DNA of 64,000 nucleotides, from assembly GCA_002422425.1 (NCBI GenBank), contig DIVG01000026.1, positions 4,924 to 68,923 of the forward strand, read 5' to 3'. A model generated the notes under the pieces. It worked only from the letters and a program-made list of their open reading frames with translations, was not told the origin of the DNA and did no database searches. The stretch's first letter is position 1, and each line of letters starts with the position of its first letter. Made by a program: the position numbers and the translations under genes. Positions 35,635-45,131 of the stretch are shown here, in pieces. Source of the DNA: Akkermansiaceae bacterium UBA6138 (GTDB taxonomy: Bacteria; Verrucomicrobiota; Verrucomicrobiia; Verrucomicrobiales; DEV007).

Positions 35635-38600
35635 ATGAAAACAAAACTTACCCTTTTCCTCCTCATCTCCCTCCTCGCTCCCGCGCTTCGACTCGAGGGA
35701 GCCGATCTCTTCGAAAAACCCAACCTCGCGGCCTGGTGCATCGTCCCCTTCGATGCGCAGAAGCGCTCCCCCGAGGCCCGGGCGGAGATGGTCGCGAAGA
35801 TGGGTCTCAAGAAGATCGCCTATGACTGGCGGCAGGAGCATGTCGCGGAGTTCGAGCGCGAGATCCTCGCCTATCAGAAACACGGGATCGAGTTCTTCGC
35901 GTTCTGGGGCCAGCATGACGAGGCCTTCGCCCTTTTCAAAAAATACAATCTGAGCCCGCAGCTCTGGATCATGATGAAAGAACAGGGCGCAACACAGGAG
36001 GAAAAAATCAAAAACGCCGCAGAGGGTCTTCTCCCCATTCTCGAAAAGGCAAAGGCCATCGGCAGCCAAGTCGGCATCTACAACCACGGCGGCTGGGCCG
36101 GCGAGCCGGAGAACCTGGCCGCCGTCTGCGACTACCTGAAAAAGACCCACGGCACGGAAAACGTCGGCATCGTCTACAACCTTCACCACGCGCACAGCCA
36201 TCTCGATCGGCTCCCCGCGGCGATCGAGCTGATGAAACCTCATCTGCTCTGTTTCAACCTCAACGGCATGGATATCGAGGGCGACAAAAAGGGCCGCAAG
36301 ATCCTCCCGCTCGGTGTCGGCACCGAGGACGTGAAAGTCCTCCGCCAGATCCGGGCGAGCGGCTACAGCGGACCCGTCGGCATTCTCAATCACACGGACG
36401 AAGACGCCGAAGGCCGCCTCCTCGACAATCTCGACGGACTGCACTGGCTCCTTCCCCAGCTCGACGACGCTCCGCCTGCGGCAAAACCGAAATACCGCAC
36501 CTGGAACGAGGCGAAGCCGAAGACGCCATCCGCCGCTCCCGTCGCGGCGACCAAAGCCGAACCGGTCCCGTCTCTCAGTGAAGAATTCGGCATGGCCCTC
36601 TCCGGCGGGCTCCTCGTCGATGGAAAGGGCGAATATCACACCCTTCCTTTCACGATCGAGTGCCGCGCCAGGCTTGAGAGCAAAGACCGTTTTAACATCC
36701 TCGTCGCCTGCAACCCCAAGTCCGCGAGCACCCACTGGGAGCTCTACACCCACGCCGGACGCGGCACCCTCGCCCTCTACCTGCCGGGGCGCGGAGGCGA
36801 CTACGATTCGGGCGTGAACATCTGCGATGGTCAGTGGCACAACCTCGTCGCCAGTGTCAGTGAAGAAATGGTCACCCTCTGGATCGACGGAAAGATCGTT
36901 CTCGAAAAACCGACCGCTCCCGCCGATCCGGTGCGCCACGCCAATGTCGAGTCACTCGCCTTCGGTCGTCTTGTCGAGGGCACGATCGGCTGCGACGGCA
37001 TCATCGACGACGTGCGCCTCTCCCGAGGTGTCATGAAACCGCGCCCCGGCAACGCGCCGCGTCTGCGCATGGACAACACCCTCGGGCTCTGGTCCTTCGA
37101 CGATCTCGAATCCGTTGCTCCCGCCGTCAAGGCTCCCGAGCCTGCTCCCTTCACCCCCGATCTCCCGCCCTTTAGCAAGGCGGACAACGAGCACTGGGAG
37201 GAGTTCGTCAACCGCGAGCGCGTCTTCGACTACTACGGCAAGCAGGCGCTGCACTTCATGAAACAAAAGCCGCTCCCCGAACTCATCCCCGCCTTTCCCG
37301 GGATGGATGGTGGCCAGCAGGGGCACTGGGGCAATCAGAACGACCAGGTCACCTGGAAAGACGGACGCTGGGCCGCGAGTGATCTCGGGAGCCTGTTCTG
37401 CGGTGTCTTCAAAGGCGGCGGCATCACCGTGCCGAAGGGCATCTGCGTGCGGTTCGATGACAAAGCGGCCGTTTTTGATCCGGAACGCATGGCATGGCGT
37501 CTCGAATGGACGGGCGGATTTCTCAAGCTCAACGAGAACCGTCACGGTTTTATGTCCGGCGCTCCCATGGATGGCCAAATCATCTCAAAGGAGGAAAAGA
37601 AGCTCGCCGGCACCTTTCGCGGATTGTTCCGCCGGGGTAAAGAAGTGACCATCATCACCAGCGAGACTCCGCTGCCCGCGCCCGCCGCCGCGCAATGGCC
37701 GCAGTGGCTCGAGACAAAGGGCGAGCTCGGCACGCAGACTCCCTTCGCGGCCGACCGCCTCACGATCCCCTTCGACAATCCCTACGGAACCCTTTTCTTC
37801 ATCACCGCCCACGATTTCTTCAGTGACGGCACCGCTGCCATCGCCACGATGACCGGCGAGGTCTGGCTCGTGAAGGGCATAGACGAAAAGCTTGAAACCC
37901 TGCGCTGGAAACGCTTCGCGACCGGTCTGCACCAGCCACTCGGGGTCAAGGTCGTGAACGATCAACTCCACGTCCTCGGCCGCGACCAGATCACCCACCT
38001 GCACGATCTCAACGGCGATGACGAAGCCGACTTTTACGAGCGTGTCACCAACCTCATGCAGACCTCTCCCGGCGGGCACGACTTCATCGTCGGACTCGAG
38101 AGCGATGCCGAGGGGCGCTGGCATTTTGCCTCGGGTAATCAGGGTATTTGTCGCGTGACGGGAAATGACCAGCTCGAAGTCCTCGCGACCGGTTTCCGCA
38201 ATCCCAACGGGCTCGGCATTTCCCCCGACGGACGTTTCATCACCACGAGCGTGCAGGAAGGCGACTGGACCCCCGCGACGAGCATCTGCCAGATCGAACT
38301 CGGCAAAAACGAGGGTGCCCACTTCGGGGCCGGCGGTCCGAAGGATGGCGGCACGCCCGAGCCCGTCCTCATGTATCTGCCCCGCGGTGAGGACAACAGC
38401 GGAAGCAGCCAGGCCTTCATCACCGGTGAACCATGGGCAGCGCTCCAGGGCGACGGCAACCTCGTCCATCTTTCCTCCGGCGGCGGCAGCGCGTGGCTCG
38501 TGATGCGGCAAAACGTCAAAGACCTCTGGCAGGGCGCGGCGGTGCGTATCACCGGCAATTTTGACTCCGGCCCGCAGGCGGCACGTTTCAACCCGAACGA

Positions 38601-39498
38601 CGGTCATCTCTACGTGAACGGTATGCAGGGCTGGGGCAGCTACACCCCGAAAGACGGATCCTTCCAGCGAGTGCGCTTTACCGGCGGCGGCAAGCCCGTC
38701 CCGATCGGCTTCGAAGCGCGCGACAACGGCGTCCTCGTGCGTTTCAATGAACCTGTCGGCGAGGTAGATGCCTCCACCTCCTTCGCCCAGTGCTGGAACT
38801 ACCTCTATAGCGCCGCCTACGGATCACCCGAGTATTCCGTGCGCTACGCCGACACTCCCGGACACGACCCGCTCGAAGTCCGCAGCGTGCAAACGCTCGA
38901 AGGAGGAAAGGCGCTCTTCATCGAGATCCCGCAGCTCATCCCTGCGGGCCAGATCCATCTCCATCTCAGCACGGGCCACGACATCTTTCTCACCGCCCAT
39001 CGCCTCGACGACGCCTTTACCGACTTCCCCGGTTACACGCAAATCACGAAAACAAACCACGCCGCCCAGGTCGGCATGACCGCACCCGTCGCGAGCAAAC
39101 CCAATCCCTGGGCCGAAGGCGGGAGCGGACGCACCATCGTCGTCGAGGCGGCACTCGGATTGCAGTTTGCGCAGAAGACTCTAAAAGCAAAGGCCGGCGA
39201 GCGGATCACGCTCGTCTTCAAAAATCCCGACGTCGTCCCGCACAACTGGATCCTCGGCAAACCGGGCACCCTGCAGAGCCTCGGCGACAAGTGCAATCTC
39301 ATGATCGCCGACCCGAAGGGACTGGCAAATCACTACGTGCCCGAGTCCGACGACGTCCTCCTCTACACCGACATGGTCAACGCGAAGGGCGAATTCACGA
39401 TCCATTTCAACGCCCCGAAAGAACCCGGCGAGTATCCCTACCTCTGCACCTTTCCGGGGCACTGGATGGTCATGAACGGAGTGATGACAGTGGAGTGA
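35635..39498 (+). CDS. Large secreted multidomain protein: TIM-barrel, LamG, DUF6797, beta-propeller, cupredoxin
   Basis: 1287 residues with a signal peptide (1-22). In order: a xylose-isomerase-like TIM-barrel region (about 30-285), a LamG/concanavalin-like domain (about 320-480), a DUF6797-like region with IPAFPGMDGGQQGHWGNQ (about 515-660), a sorbosone-dehydrogenase-like beta-propeller (about 710-1125; DGDE-like NGDDEADFYERV, GFRNPNGLGISPDG), and a plastocyanin/azurin-like domain (about 1165-1287). The last keeps the type 1 copper ligands: His in VVPHNW, then Cys, His and Met in CTFPGHWMVMNGV. It resembles PVC secreted dehydrogenase-type proteins that pass electrons to copper or c-type carriers. 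No haem-binding CXXCH is present. Confidence 0.83.
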   Translation: MKTKLTLFLLISLLAPALRLEGADLFEKPNLAAWCIVPFDAQKRSPEARAEMVAKMGLKKIAYDWRQEHVAEFEREILAYQKHGIEFFAFWGQHDEAFALFKKYNLSPQLWIMMKEQGATQEEKIKNAAEGLLPILEKAKAIGSQVGIYNHGGWAGEPENLAAVCDYLKKTHGTENVGIVYNLHHAHSHLDRLPAAIELMKPHLLCFNLNGMDIEGDKKGRKILPLGVGTEDVKVLRQIRASGYSGPVGILNHTDEDAEGRLLDNLDGLHWLLPQLDDAPPAAKPKYRTWNEAKPKTPSAAPVAATKAEPVPSLSEEFGMALSGGLLVDGKGEYHTLPFTIECRARLESKDRFNILVACNPKSASTHWELYTHAGRGTLALYLPGRGGDYDSGVNICDGQWHNLVASVSEEMVTLWIDGKIVLEKPTAPADPVRHANVESLAFGRLVEGTIGCDGIIDDVRLSRGVMKPRPGNAPRLRMDNTLGLWSFDDLESVAPAVKAPEPAPFTPDLPPFSKADNEHWEEFVNRERVFDYYGKQALHFMKQKPLPELIPAFPGMDGGQQGHWGNQNDQVTWKDGRWAASDLGSLFCGVFKGGGITVPKGICVRFDDKAAVFDPERMAWRLEWTGGFLKLNENRHGFMSGAPMDGQIISKEEKKLAGTFRGLFRRGKEVTIITSETPLPAPAAAQWPQWLETKGELGTQTPFAADRLTIPFDNPYGTLFFITAHDFFSDGTAAIATMTGEVWLVKGIDEKLETLRWKRFATGLHQPLGVKVVNDQLHVLGRDQITHLHDLNGDDEADFYERVTNLMQTSPGGHDFIVGLESDAEGRWHFASGNQGICRVTGNDQLEVLATGFRNPNGLGISPDGRFITTSVQEGDWTPATSICQIELGKNEGAHFGAGGPKDGGTPEPVLMYLPRGEDNSGSSQAFITGEPWAALQGDGNLVHLSSGGGSAWLVMRQNVKDLWQGAAVRITGNFDSGPQAARFNPNDGHLYVNGMQGWGSYTPKDGSFQRVRFTGGGKPVPIGFEARDNGVLVRFNEPVGEVDASTSFAQCWNYLYSAAYGSPEYSVRYADTPGHDPLEVRSVQTLEGGKALFIEIPQLIPAGQIHLHLSTGHDIFLTAHRLDDAFTDFPGYTQITKTNHAAQVGMTAPVASKPNPWAEGGSGRTIVVEAALGLQFAQKTLKAKAGERITLVFKNPDVVPHNWILGKPGTLQSLGDKCNLMIADPKGLANHYVPESDDVLLYTDMVNAKGEFTIHFNAPKEPGEYPYLCTFPGHWMVMNGVMTVE

Positions 39499-39633
39499 GC
39501 ACCACCGAATTTCAGCCCGGACAGTGGATTCCTCGCGGACAGAATTTCGTCACGATGGAACAAATAGAAGTTTTCAGGCGTTCATCCTAAAGTAGGTTTC
39601 AGGTGGCTTCTCTCATTCACCTCACCGCCCCCC

Positions 39634-41070
39634 GTGACTTTTCGCAGAAAACTCCAGACACTGCTCATTCTCCTCGTCGGAGTAAGCTGCGGTCTGCTCC
39701 TCTGGATGAGCCTGCGCAAGGCGAACAGGCTCGCCTTTGAACTGATCCAGGAAAAAGTCTTCACCGTGGCGGTGAGCACCGCCCTCCGCCTCGACGGGGA
39801 TAAAATCGAACAACTACTGCGTCCCGAGCAGGACGGTTCCCCGCTCTACGAGGAGATTGCGGTGAAGCTGCGCGAGGTGCGTGACGCGAACGCCATCGGA
39901 GCGCTCCCGATCCGCTTTATCTATGTGATCAGGCAGGTTTCGGACGACAGCTGGGAGTACGTCGTCGATGCCGAGGAGGGTGGAAAAGACAAATCCGGCC
40001 TCGGTGACCCGGTAGAGTTCAATCACTCGATTGAGATGCCTGACCTTTCGATCGCAAAGGTGAACCAAGTCTACACGAAAGACTCGTTCGGCATCTGGCT
40101 GACGGCATTTGCCCCGGTCAAAAATGCTGCGGGCGAGCCGGTCGCCGTTCTCGCCGCAGACATTGCCGCGCAACGCATCCAGACTCTGTTGCGCCAGCTT
40201 CTCATCGGTGACCTTGTCGCGATGCTGATTTCGCTGAGCCTCGCCGCCGCCCTCGCCGCGTGGCTCTCGGGTAAGGTGACACGTCCCCTGACCGAATTGC
40301 AGGATTTCGTGCGCGGGATCGGCCGCGGCGACTTCACCTCGCGCATCCAGATGAAGAGCAACGACGAATTCGGCGAACTGGCCGAGGCGATCAACCAGAT
40401 GGCCAAAGGCCTCGAAGAGCGCGAGTCCCTCAAGGGAGCCCTCGTGCACTACGTGCGCTCCCAGGCTGCTGATTCCAAGCTCAGCGGATCCATGAGCGGG
40501 GAGGAAGTGGCGCGTCGGATCACAATCCTCGTTGCCGATCTCAATGGCTTCGGCCAACTCGCCTCGAAGCTCGGAGGCGAGCGAGTCTTCGCCCTGCTCA
40601 ATGAATACTTCTCGACGATGATCGATATCGTCCTGCGCCACCAGGGCTCTCTCGAAAAATCATCCGATGAAAACGTCATCGCCATTTTCGGTTCGAGGAG
40701 TGATGACCCTCATCAGGAACGGCTCGCGATCCAGGCCGCGCTGGCGATGCAGCACGCCCTCGCAAAACTGCTCATGGAATGGAAAGTCGAAACTAACATT
40801 CCCATTTTTCTTGAGATCGGGATCCACACCGGATCGGCAAGAGTCAAACTAAGCAGCGCGGGGGACCAACTCGAATTTGACTCGGTTCATGCCATCATCG
40901 AGATGGCCGGGAAAATCAAGGGGGTCGGGCGCCGCTTCAACAATCGCCTCACCGTTTCGGACACCACCGCCGAAAATCTCCATCACACCTTCCCCCTCAC
41001 CGCCGTCGACGACGATTCTCTCGACTACGCCCTCTTCCGTGTCGAGATGCCTCGCCCGAGCCTGAGGTAA
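39634..41070 (+). CDS. Membrane sensor with HAMP and degenerate class III nucleotide cyclase domain
   Basis: 478 residues from a GTG. A helix (about 8-27), a periplasmic sensor region (about 28-185), a second helix (about 190-212), HAMP (about 213-265) and a class III cyclase-like domain (about 288-470). Of the cyclase motifs, ILVADLNGF keeps the first metal Asp and SSDENVIAIFG the second, but the Gly before it is Ser. Where active enzymes have DAVNLAAR, this protein reads HAIIEMAGKI, so the transition-state Asn and Arg are Glu and Lys. It may be inactive or use another substrate. No downstream partner is obvious. Confidence 0.85.
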   Translation: MTFRRKLQTLLILLVGVSCGLLLWMSLRKANRLAFELIQEKVFTVAVSTALRLDGDKIEQLLRPEQDGSPLYEEIAVKLREVRDANAIGALPIRFIYVIRQVSDDSWEYVVDAEEGGKDKSGLGDPVEFNHSIEMPDLSIAKVNQVYTKDSFGIWLTAFAPVKNAAGEPVAVLAADIAAQRIQTLLRQLLIGDLVAMLISLSLAAALAAWLSGKVTRPLTELQDFVRGIGRGDFTSRIQMKSNDEFGELAEAINQMAKGLEERESLKGALVHYVRSQAADSKLSGSMSGEEVARRITILVADLNGFGQLASKLGGERVFALLNEYFSTMIDIVLRHQGSLEKSSDENVIAIFGSRSDDPHQERLAIQAALAMQHALAKLLMEWKVETNIPIFLEIGIHTGSARVKLSSAGDQLEFDSVHAIIEMAGKIKGVGRRFNNRLTVSDTTAENLHHTFPLTAVDDDSLDYALFRVEMPRPSLR

Positions 41071-41149
41071 AGAGGGTTGCACAGCGGCCAAACCGATCGG
41101 CGCGGACCCGAAAGAAGGGATTCTTTCATGGCCCGTCTTTTCGCTTTTT

Positions 41150-41893
41150 TCACTCGGCCGTTCCGGCAGGGCGGCGATACCACATCGCGCAGAGACGGCG
41201 GCTGCGGGTCGCCCGCGGGATCAGGAAAATGATGGCCAGCTGGCCGATAAAATCCCTCGTGGAAAACCAGTCGGATTTCCGACCTGAGGTCACGACAGGC
41301 GGATCGGAGATGACGCAAAACCCGAGACCACGTGGTTTCGCCCAGGCTTTAATCCGGCGGGCAAGCCAGACTTCCTCGCCCGCATAGACAGTCTCGTCGA
41401 AGCCCCCACCCGCTTCGAAGGCATCGCGCCGCGCGAAGAAAAAACTGCCCGCAGCGTAATTAAATACGGCAGCGAGGCGATTCCAGGTCCGCACGAGCCA
41501 GTCGACCATGGGGCTGACCGCCTGATCCATAACGATACGCGCGCCTCCGCCGGCTACGTCACCGGACGCCAGCAGGGCGAGCGCCTGACGCAGGGTCCCG
41601 CTCTCGACACGGGTGTCGGCATCGATGAAGACAAGCCGCTCAGCCGTGGTGTTCTCCGCCCCGGCATTGCGCGCACGGGCGATCTGGTTGTGCGGCTCGA
41701 AGATGACGCGGTCGGCCCCCGCCTCTTCGGCAACTGCCCCGGTGCGGTCGGTCGAGTTGTTGTCCACCACAATGAGCTCCCCCTTGCCGAATTCTCCGTT
41801 CAATGCCACCATCGCTTCGCGGGCGGCGACGATGGTTGCGGCGATAAAAGCCTCTTCATTGTAAGCGGGGATGATGATGGCGTAATCGGGCAT
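41150..41893 (-). CDS. Family 2 glycosyltransferase
   Basis: 247 residues. GT-A fold: YAIIIPAYNEEAFIA, IVVDNNSTDRTGAVA, then the DXD motif as FIDADTRVESGTL, and GEEVWLARRIK. A hydrophobic stretch near the C-terminus (GQLAIIFLI) may lie on the membrane. It should transfer a sugar from a nucleotide donor to a lipid or glycan acceptor; specificity is unknown. Divergent from dinB, 83 bp apart. Confidence 0.9.
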   Translation of the reverse strand: MPDYAIIIPAYNEEAFIAATIVAAREAMVALNGEFGKGELIVVDNNSTDRTGAVAEEAGADRVIFEPHNQIARARNAGAENTTAERLVFIDADTRVESGTLRQALALLASGDVAGGGARIVMDQAVSPMVDWLVRTWNRLAAVFNYAAGSFFFARRDAFEAGGGFDETVYAGEEVWLARRIKAWAKPRGLGFCVISDPPVVTSGRKSDWFSTRDFIGQLAIIFLIPRATRSRRLCAMWYRRPAGTAE

Positions 41894-41976
41894 CGCTTCG
41901 AAGCTTACGCCTTTGTCGCCGAAAGGGAAGCCCGGCGTTGCCCCGGCGGCGTTCCCGTAGCAGGTTTCCGCCCTCC

Positions 41977-43041
41977 ATGTCCGAGTCCGATACCCCGCGC
42001 AAGATCATCCATATCGACATGGATTGCTTTTATGCGGCGATCGAAATGCGCGAGCGCCCCGAGCTGGCCGGGCTCCCCGTCGCCGTGGGCGGGAGCAGCG
42101 GACGGGGCGTGCTGACGACCTGTAACTACGAAGCCCGCAAGTATGGATGCCGCTCGGCCATGCCCGCATTCAAAGCGCGGGAACTGTGTCCGGGACTCAT
42201 TCTGCTGCCGGTGCGGTTCGATCTTTATCGCGCCGAATCAGCGAAAATACGGGCCATTTTCGCCGACTTCACCCATCTTATCGAGCCCCTTTCCCTCGAC
42301 GAGGCCTACCTCGACATCACCCATCTGAGGTCTGAGGCCGCCTCGGTCGCCTGGGAGATCCGGGAACGGATTCGCTCGCAAAGACGACTAACCGCCTCGG
42401 CCGGAATCGCCTCGAACAAATTCATTGCCAAGATCGCGAGCGACTGGAGAAAACCCGACGGTCAGTTCGAGGTAGGCTGCGAAGAGATCTCCGACTTTCT
42501 CGCCGCCCTCCCGATCGAGAAAATCTGGGGGGTGGGCAAAGCAACCGCGACACGCTTGCACGAGGCAGGGATCTCCACCTGCGGGATGATACGGGAGCGG
42601 TCCGAAATGGAACTCGTGCAGCGCTTTGGAAAATTCGGAAGTTCACTCTACCGCCTCTGCCGCGGAATCGACGAACGGGCCGTGAACCCGAATCGGGAAC
42701 GCAAGTCTCTCAGCAATGAACGGACTTTTCGCGAAAACCTCACCTCGCTGGAAGAAGGGCTTGAAAAACTCGAGGATCTCATCGTCGAGTTGCAGGACGA
42801 TCTGGCCGGACGGCATGAGAGCCGGGAAATCCGCGAGTGTGTCGTGAAAGTGAAATTCGGCGACTTCCAAGTCACGTCGGCGCAACGCGCCACCGACCGG
42901 GTTGAGCCTCAGGTGATGCGCGAGCTCCTCGCCGAAGCGTGGGAGCGCGGCCACGGCAAATCGGTGCGTCTCATCGGGGCAGGAGTGCGTTTCCGGTCGC
43001 TGAAAAAGGAAGAGAGCGGGCAGATGGAGATGTTTTTGTGA
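41977..43041 (+). CDS. dinB: DNA polymerase IV
   Basis: 354 residues from the ATG at 41977. Y-family lesion-bypass polymerase. Motifs: IIHIDMDCFYAAIE (first metal Asp), GVLTTCNYEARKYGCRSAMP, LEPLSLDEAYLDIT written here as IEPLSLDEAYLDIT (catalytic DE), ASAGIASNKFIAKIAS and IWGVGKATATRL. The last residues, QMEMFL, match the beta-clamp-binding motif QLxLF. No LexA box was identified in the 83-bp upstream region. kdsD follows 71 bp downstream. Confidence 0.95.
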   Translation: MSESDTPRKIIHIDMDCFYAAIEMRERPELAGLPVAVGGSSGRGVLTTCNYEARKYGCRSAMPAFKARELCPGLILLPVRFDLYRAESAKIRAIFADFTHLIEPLSLDEAYLDITHLRSEAASVAWEIRERIRSQRRLTASAGIASNKFIAKIASDWRKPDGQFEVGCEEISDFLAALPIEKIWGVGKATATRLHEAGISTCGMIRERSEMELVQRFGKFGSSLYRLCRGIDERAVNPNRERKSLSNERTFRENLTSLEEGLEKLEDLIVELQDDLAGRHESREIRECVVKVKFGDFQVTSAQRATDRVEPQVMRELLAEAWERGHGKSVRLIGAGVRFRSLKKEESGQMEMFL

Positions 43042-43112
43042 TCAACCCCTGCCTTGAACCTCGAACATTTCGCCTTATTCTCTCCCTCCCGTCTCCGACC
43101 TATCGCCCTTCC

Positions 43113-44087
43113 ATGGACCATCTCGAAAAAGCCCGACGTGTCATCGCCCTCGAGATCGAGGAACTCACCCGTCTCGTCGACCGGATCGACGGCTCTTTTG
43201 TCCGGGCGGTGGAAATGCTCAAGGCCACCGTCAGCGAAGGAGCCAAGATCCTCATCGTGGGGGTTGGCAAATCGGGCAACATCGGCAGCAAAATCGCGGC
43301 AACACTCAATTCAACGGGGGCTCCGGCGGCGGTCCTGAATTGTCAGGATGCCATCCACGGCGACCTCGGGCTCGTCAACACGGGCGACAGTGTCATCGCT
43401 CTGAGCTATTCGGGAGAGACGGCGGAGCTTCTCGCCCTGCTCCCTCATCTGAAACGCCGTCAGATCCGGCTCATCGCAATCACCGGAAAGCCGGGCTCGA
43501 CCCTCGGCAAGGCGGCGGACTGCGTTATCGACGTCCACGTGAACCGCGAGGCCTGCCCGCTCAATCTCGCCCCGACTTCTTCAACGACCAATACCCTCGT
43601 GATCGGGGACGCCCTTGCCATGGTCCTGCTTGAGGCCCGGGGTTTCACCAGGGAACATTTTGCGGAGCTGCATCCCGGCGGTTCACTCGGTCGGGCGCTC
43701 CTGCTGCGGGCCGGTGACATCATGCGCACGGGCGATGACGTTGTGACGGTATCCCCCGATCTCCCGGTGATGAACGTGATTTCCCGAATGACCTCGGCCC
43801 GGGCAGGTGCCGTCATCGTGGTGGAGCCGTCCGGTGTCCTCGCCGGCATTTTCACCCAGGGCGATTTTGCGAGAGCCTTTCAGTCGGGCAAACCGGATAT
43901 CGGATTAAAGCCGGTCGGCGACTACATGACCCGCAATCCCGTCGCCGTGCACGAGGACAAACTCGTCGGCGAAGTGCTGCGTATCCTTGAGGAAAACCGC
44001 ATCGACGACCTCGTCGTCCTGAACGATGCCCGCATCCCGCTGGGCATGATAGACACGCAGGATCTCACCCGTTTGCAGATCGTATGA
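43113..44087 (+). CDS. kdsD: Arabinose-5-phosphate isomerase (KdsD/KpsF)
   Basis: 324 residues from the ATG at 43113. Interconverts ribulose 5-phosphate and arabinose 5-phosphate, the first step of Kdo synthesis for lipopolysaccharide. SIS domain (LIVGVGKSGNIGSKIAATL, LSYSGETAELLALL, ITGKPGSTL, NLAPTSSTTNTLVIGDALA) is followed by two CBS domains (IMRTGDDVVTVSPDLPVM and YMTRNPVAVHEDKLVGEVL). The reading frame is open upstream over dinB but not used. Implies a Kdo-containing outer membrane. Confidence 0.94.
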   Translation: MDHLEKARRVIALEIEELTRLVDRIDGSFVRAVEMLKATVSEGAKILIVGVGKSGNIGSKIAATLNSTGAPAAVLNCQDAIHGDLGLVNTGDSVIALSYSGETAELLALLPHLKRRQIRLIAITGKPGSTLGKAADCVIDVHVNREACPLNLAPTSSTTNTLVIGDALAMVLLEARGFTREHFAELHPGGSLGRALLLRAGDIMRTGDDVVTVSPDLPVMNVISRMTSARAGAVIVVEPSGVLAGIFTQGDFARAFQSGKPDIGLKPVGDYMTRNPVAVHEDKLVGEVLRILEENRIDDLVVLNDARIPLGMIDTQDLTRLQIV

Positions 44088-44093
44088 GGCCCT

Positions 44094-45056
44094 TCAGGAT
44101 GGCCACGTCGTCAGGAGAAACGAGACTTCGCCCTCCGCGCACAGTCCGTCGCCGGAGGTGCCTGCAGGGACGATAAAAAAGTCACCGGCGCCGAAGATCG
44201 TTCCCCCCTCGCGAATTTTCCCGTCGATCACCGTAATGATGGCAAAACGACCTCTCGTCCGCGCGAGGAGAGATTCCCCGGCCGGGAGCGTGTGCTCTTC
44301 CAGCCGGAAATAATCACTCTCGACGAGGAGTCCCCCATCGGATTCATCCATCCCGGGTTCTATGTCTTCAAAGTCGATGCATCTCATTGCTTCCTCCACG
44401 TGAAGCCGCCGGGGCCGCCCGTTGAACCCGGGCCGGTTCCAGTCGTGGACACGATAAGTGGTGTCGGAATTCTGCTGAATCTCATAGATAAGCAGACCCG
44501 CGCCGATAGCATGGAGACGGCCGCTCGGAATTAAAATGTGCTCCCCCTTTGCCACGGGAATGACATGCACACAGCGTTCAGCCCTGCCCGTCGCCAGCGC
44601 TTCGCGGAAGCATTCCTCGTCAACCCCGTGACGAACGCCGACGTAGAGCTTTGCCCCGGGTTCGGCATCAGCGATATACCAGACCTCAGTCTTCGGCTCG
44701 CCCTCGAGCTCAGCCGCCACCTCTGCAGAGGGATGGACCTGGAGAGAGAGCCTGTCTCTCACGTCGAGGATTTTGCAAAGAAGGGGAAAGGTCTTCCCGG
44801 CGGGAGCCTTGTCTCCGAAGATCGCGGCACGCAGCGACGGGTCGTTCCAGAGTTGTCTCAGAGTATGCCCCGCATACGGACCCCCGCAGGCCACGGAGTC
44901 GGCTTCCTCTCGCGCCGAGATCTCCCACGACTCGCCGAAGGGCGAATTTTCATCGGGCAAAACCCGCCCGAATCGCTCCGCGAGCAAGCGGCCGCCCCAA
45001 ACTCGGGTTTGATAAATGGGTTCAAATCGAATAAATGGAAACGGGGAAATGGACAT
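44094..45056 (-). CDS. manA: Mannose-6-phosphate isomerase, class I (cupin)
   Basis: 320 residues from the ATG at 45056 (MSISPFPFIRFEPIYQ); an ATG at 45089 would add 11. Interconverts mannose and fructose 6-phosphates. Zinc-site motifs: LSLQVHPSAE (Gln and His), EVWYIADAEPGA (Glu), IPSGRLHAIGAGLLIYEIQQNSD (His), and RVHDWNR. The size matches the short Firmicutes-type class I enzymes. Ends six bases from kdsD, to which it is convergent; divergent from fur. Confidence 0.93.
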   Translation of the reverse strand: MSISPFPFIRFEPIYQTRVWGGRLLAERFGRVLPDENSPFGESWEISAREEADSVACGGPYAGHTLRQLWNDPSLRAAIFGDKAPAGKTFPLLCKILDVRDRLSLQVHPSAEVAAELEGEPKTEVWYIADAEPGAKLYVGVRHGVDEECFREALATGRAERCVHVIPVAKGEHILIPSGRLHAIGAGLLIYEIQQNSDTTYRVHDWNRPGFNGRPRRLHVEEAMRCIDFEDIEPGMDESDGGLLVESDYFRLEEHTLPAGESLLARTRGRFAIITVIDGKIREGGTIFGAGDFFIVPAGTSGDGLCAEGEVSFLLTTWPS

Positions 45057-45131
45057 AGCGCCTGTCGAGTCGGCAGAATACAGTGACATCAGGCCTCTTT
45101 CCAACTCCCTTTTCAACCCCTGCGACGAACG

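Noticed and set aside
34444..36939. 831-codon open frame on the minus strand
   Set aside because: It lies antisense to the amidohydrolase and the large secreted protein, both with strong motifs; long antisense frames are common at this GC content.
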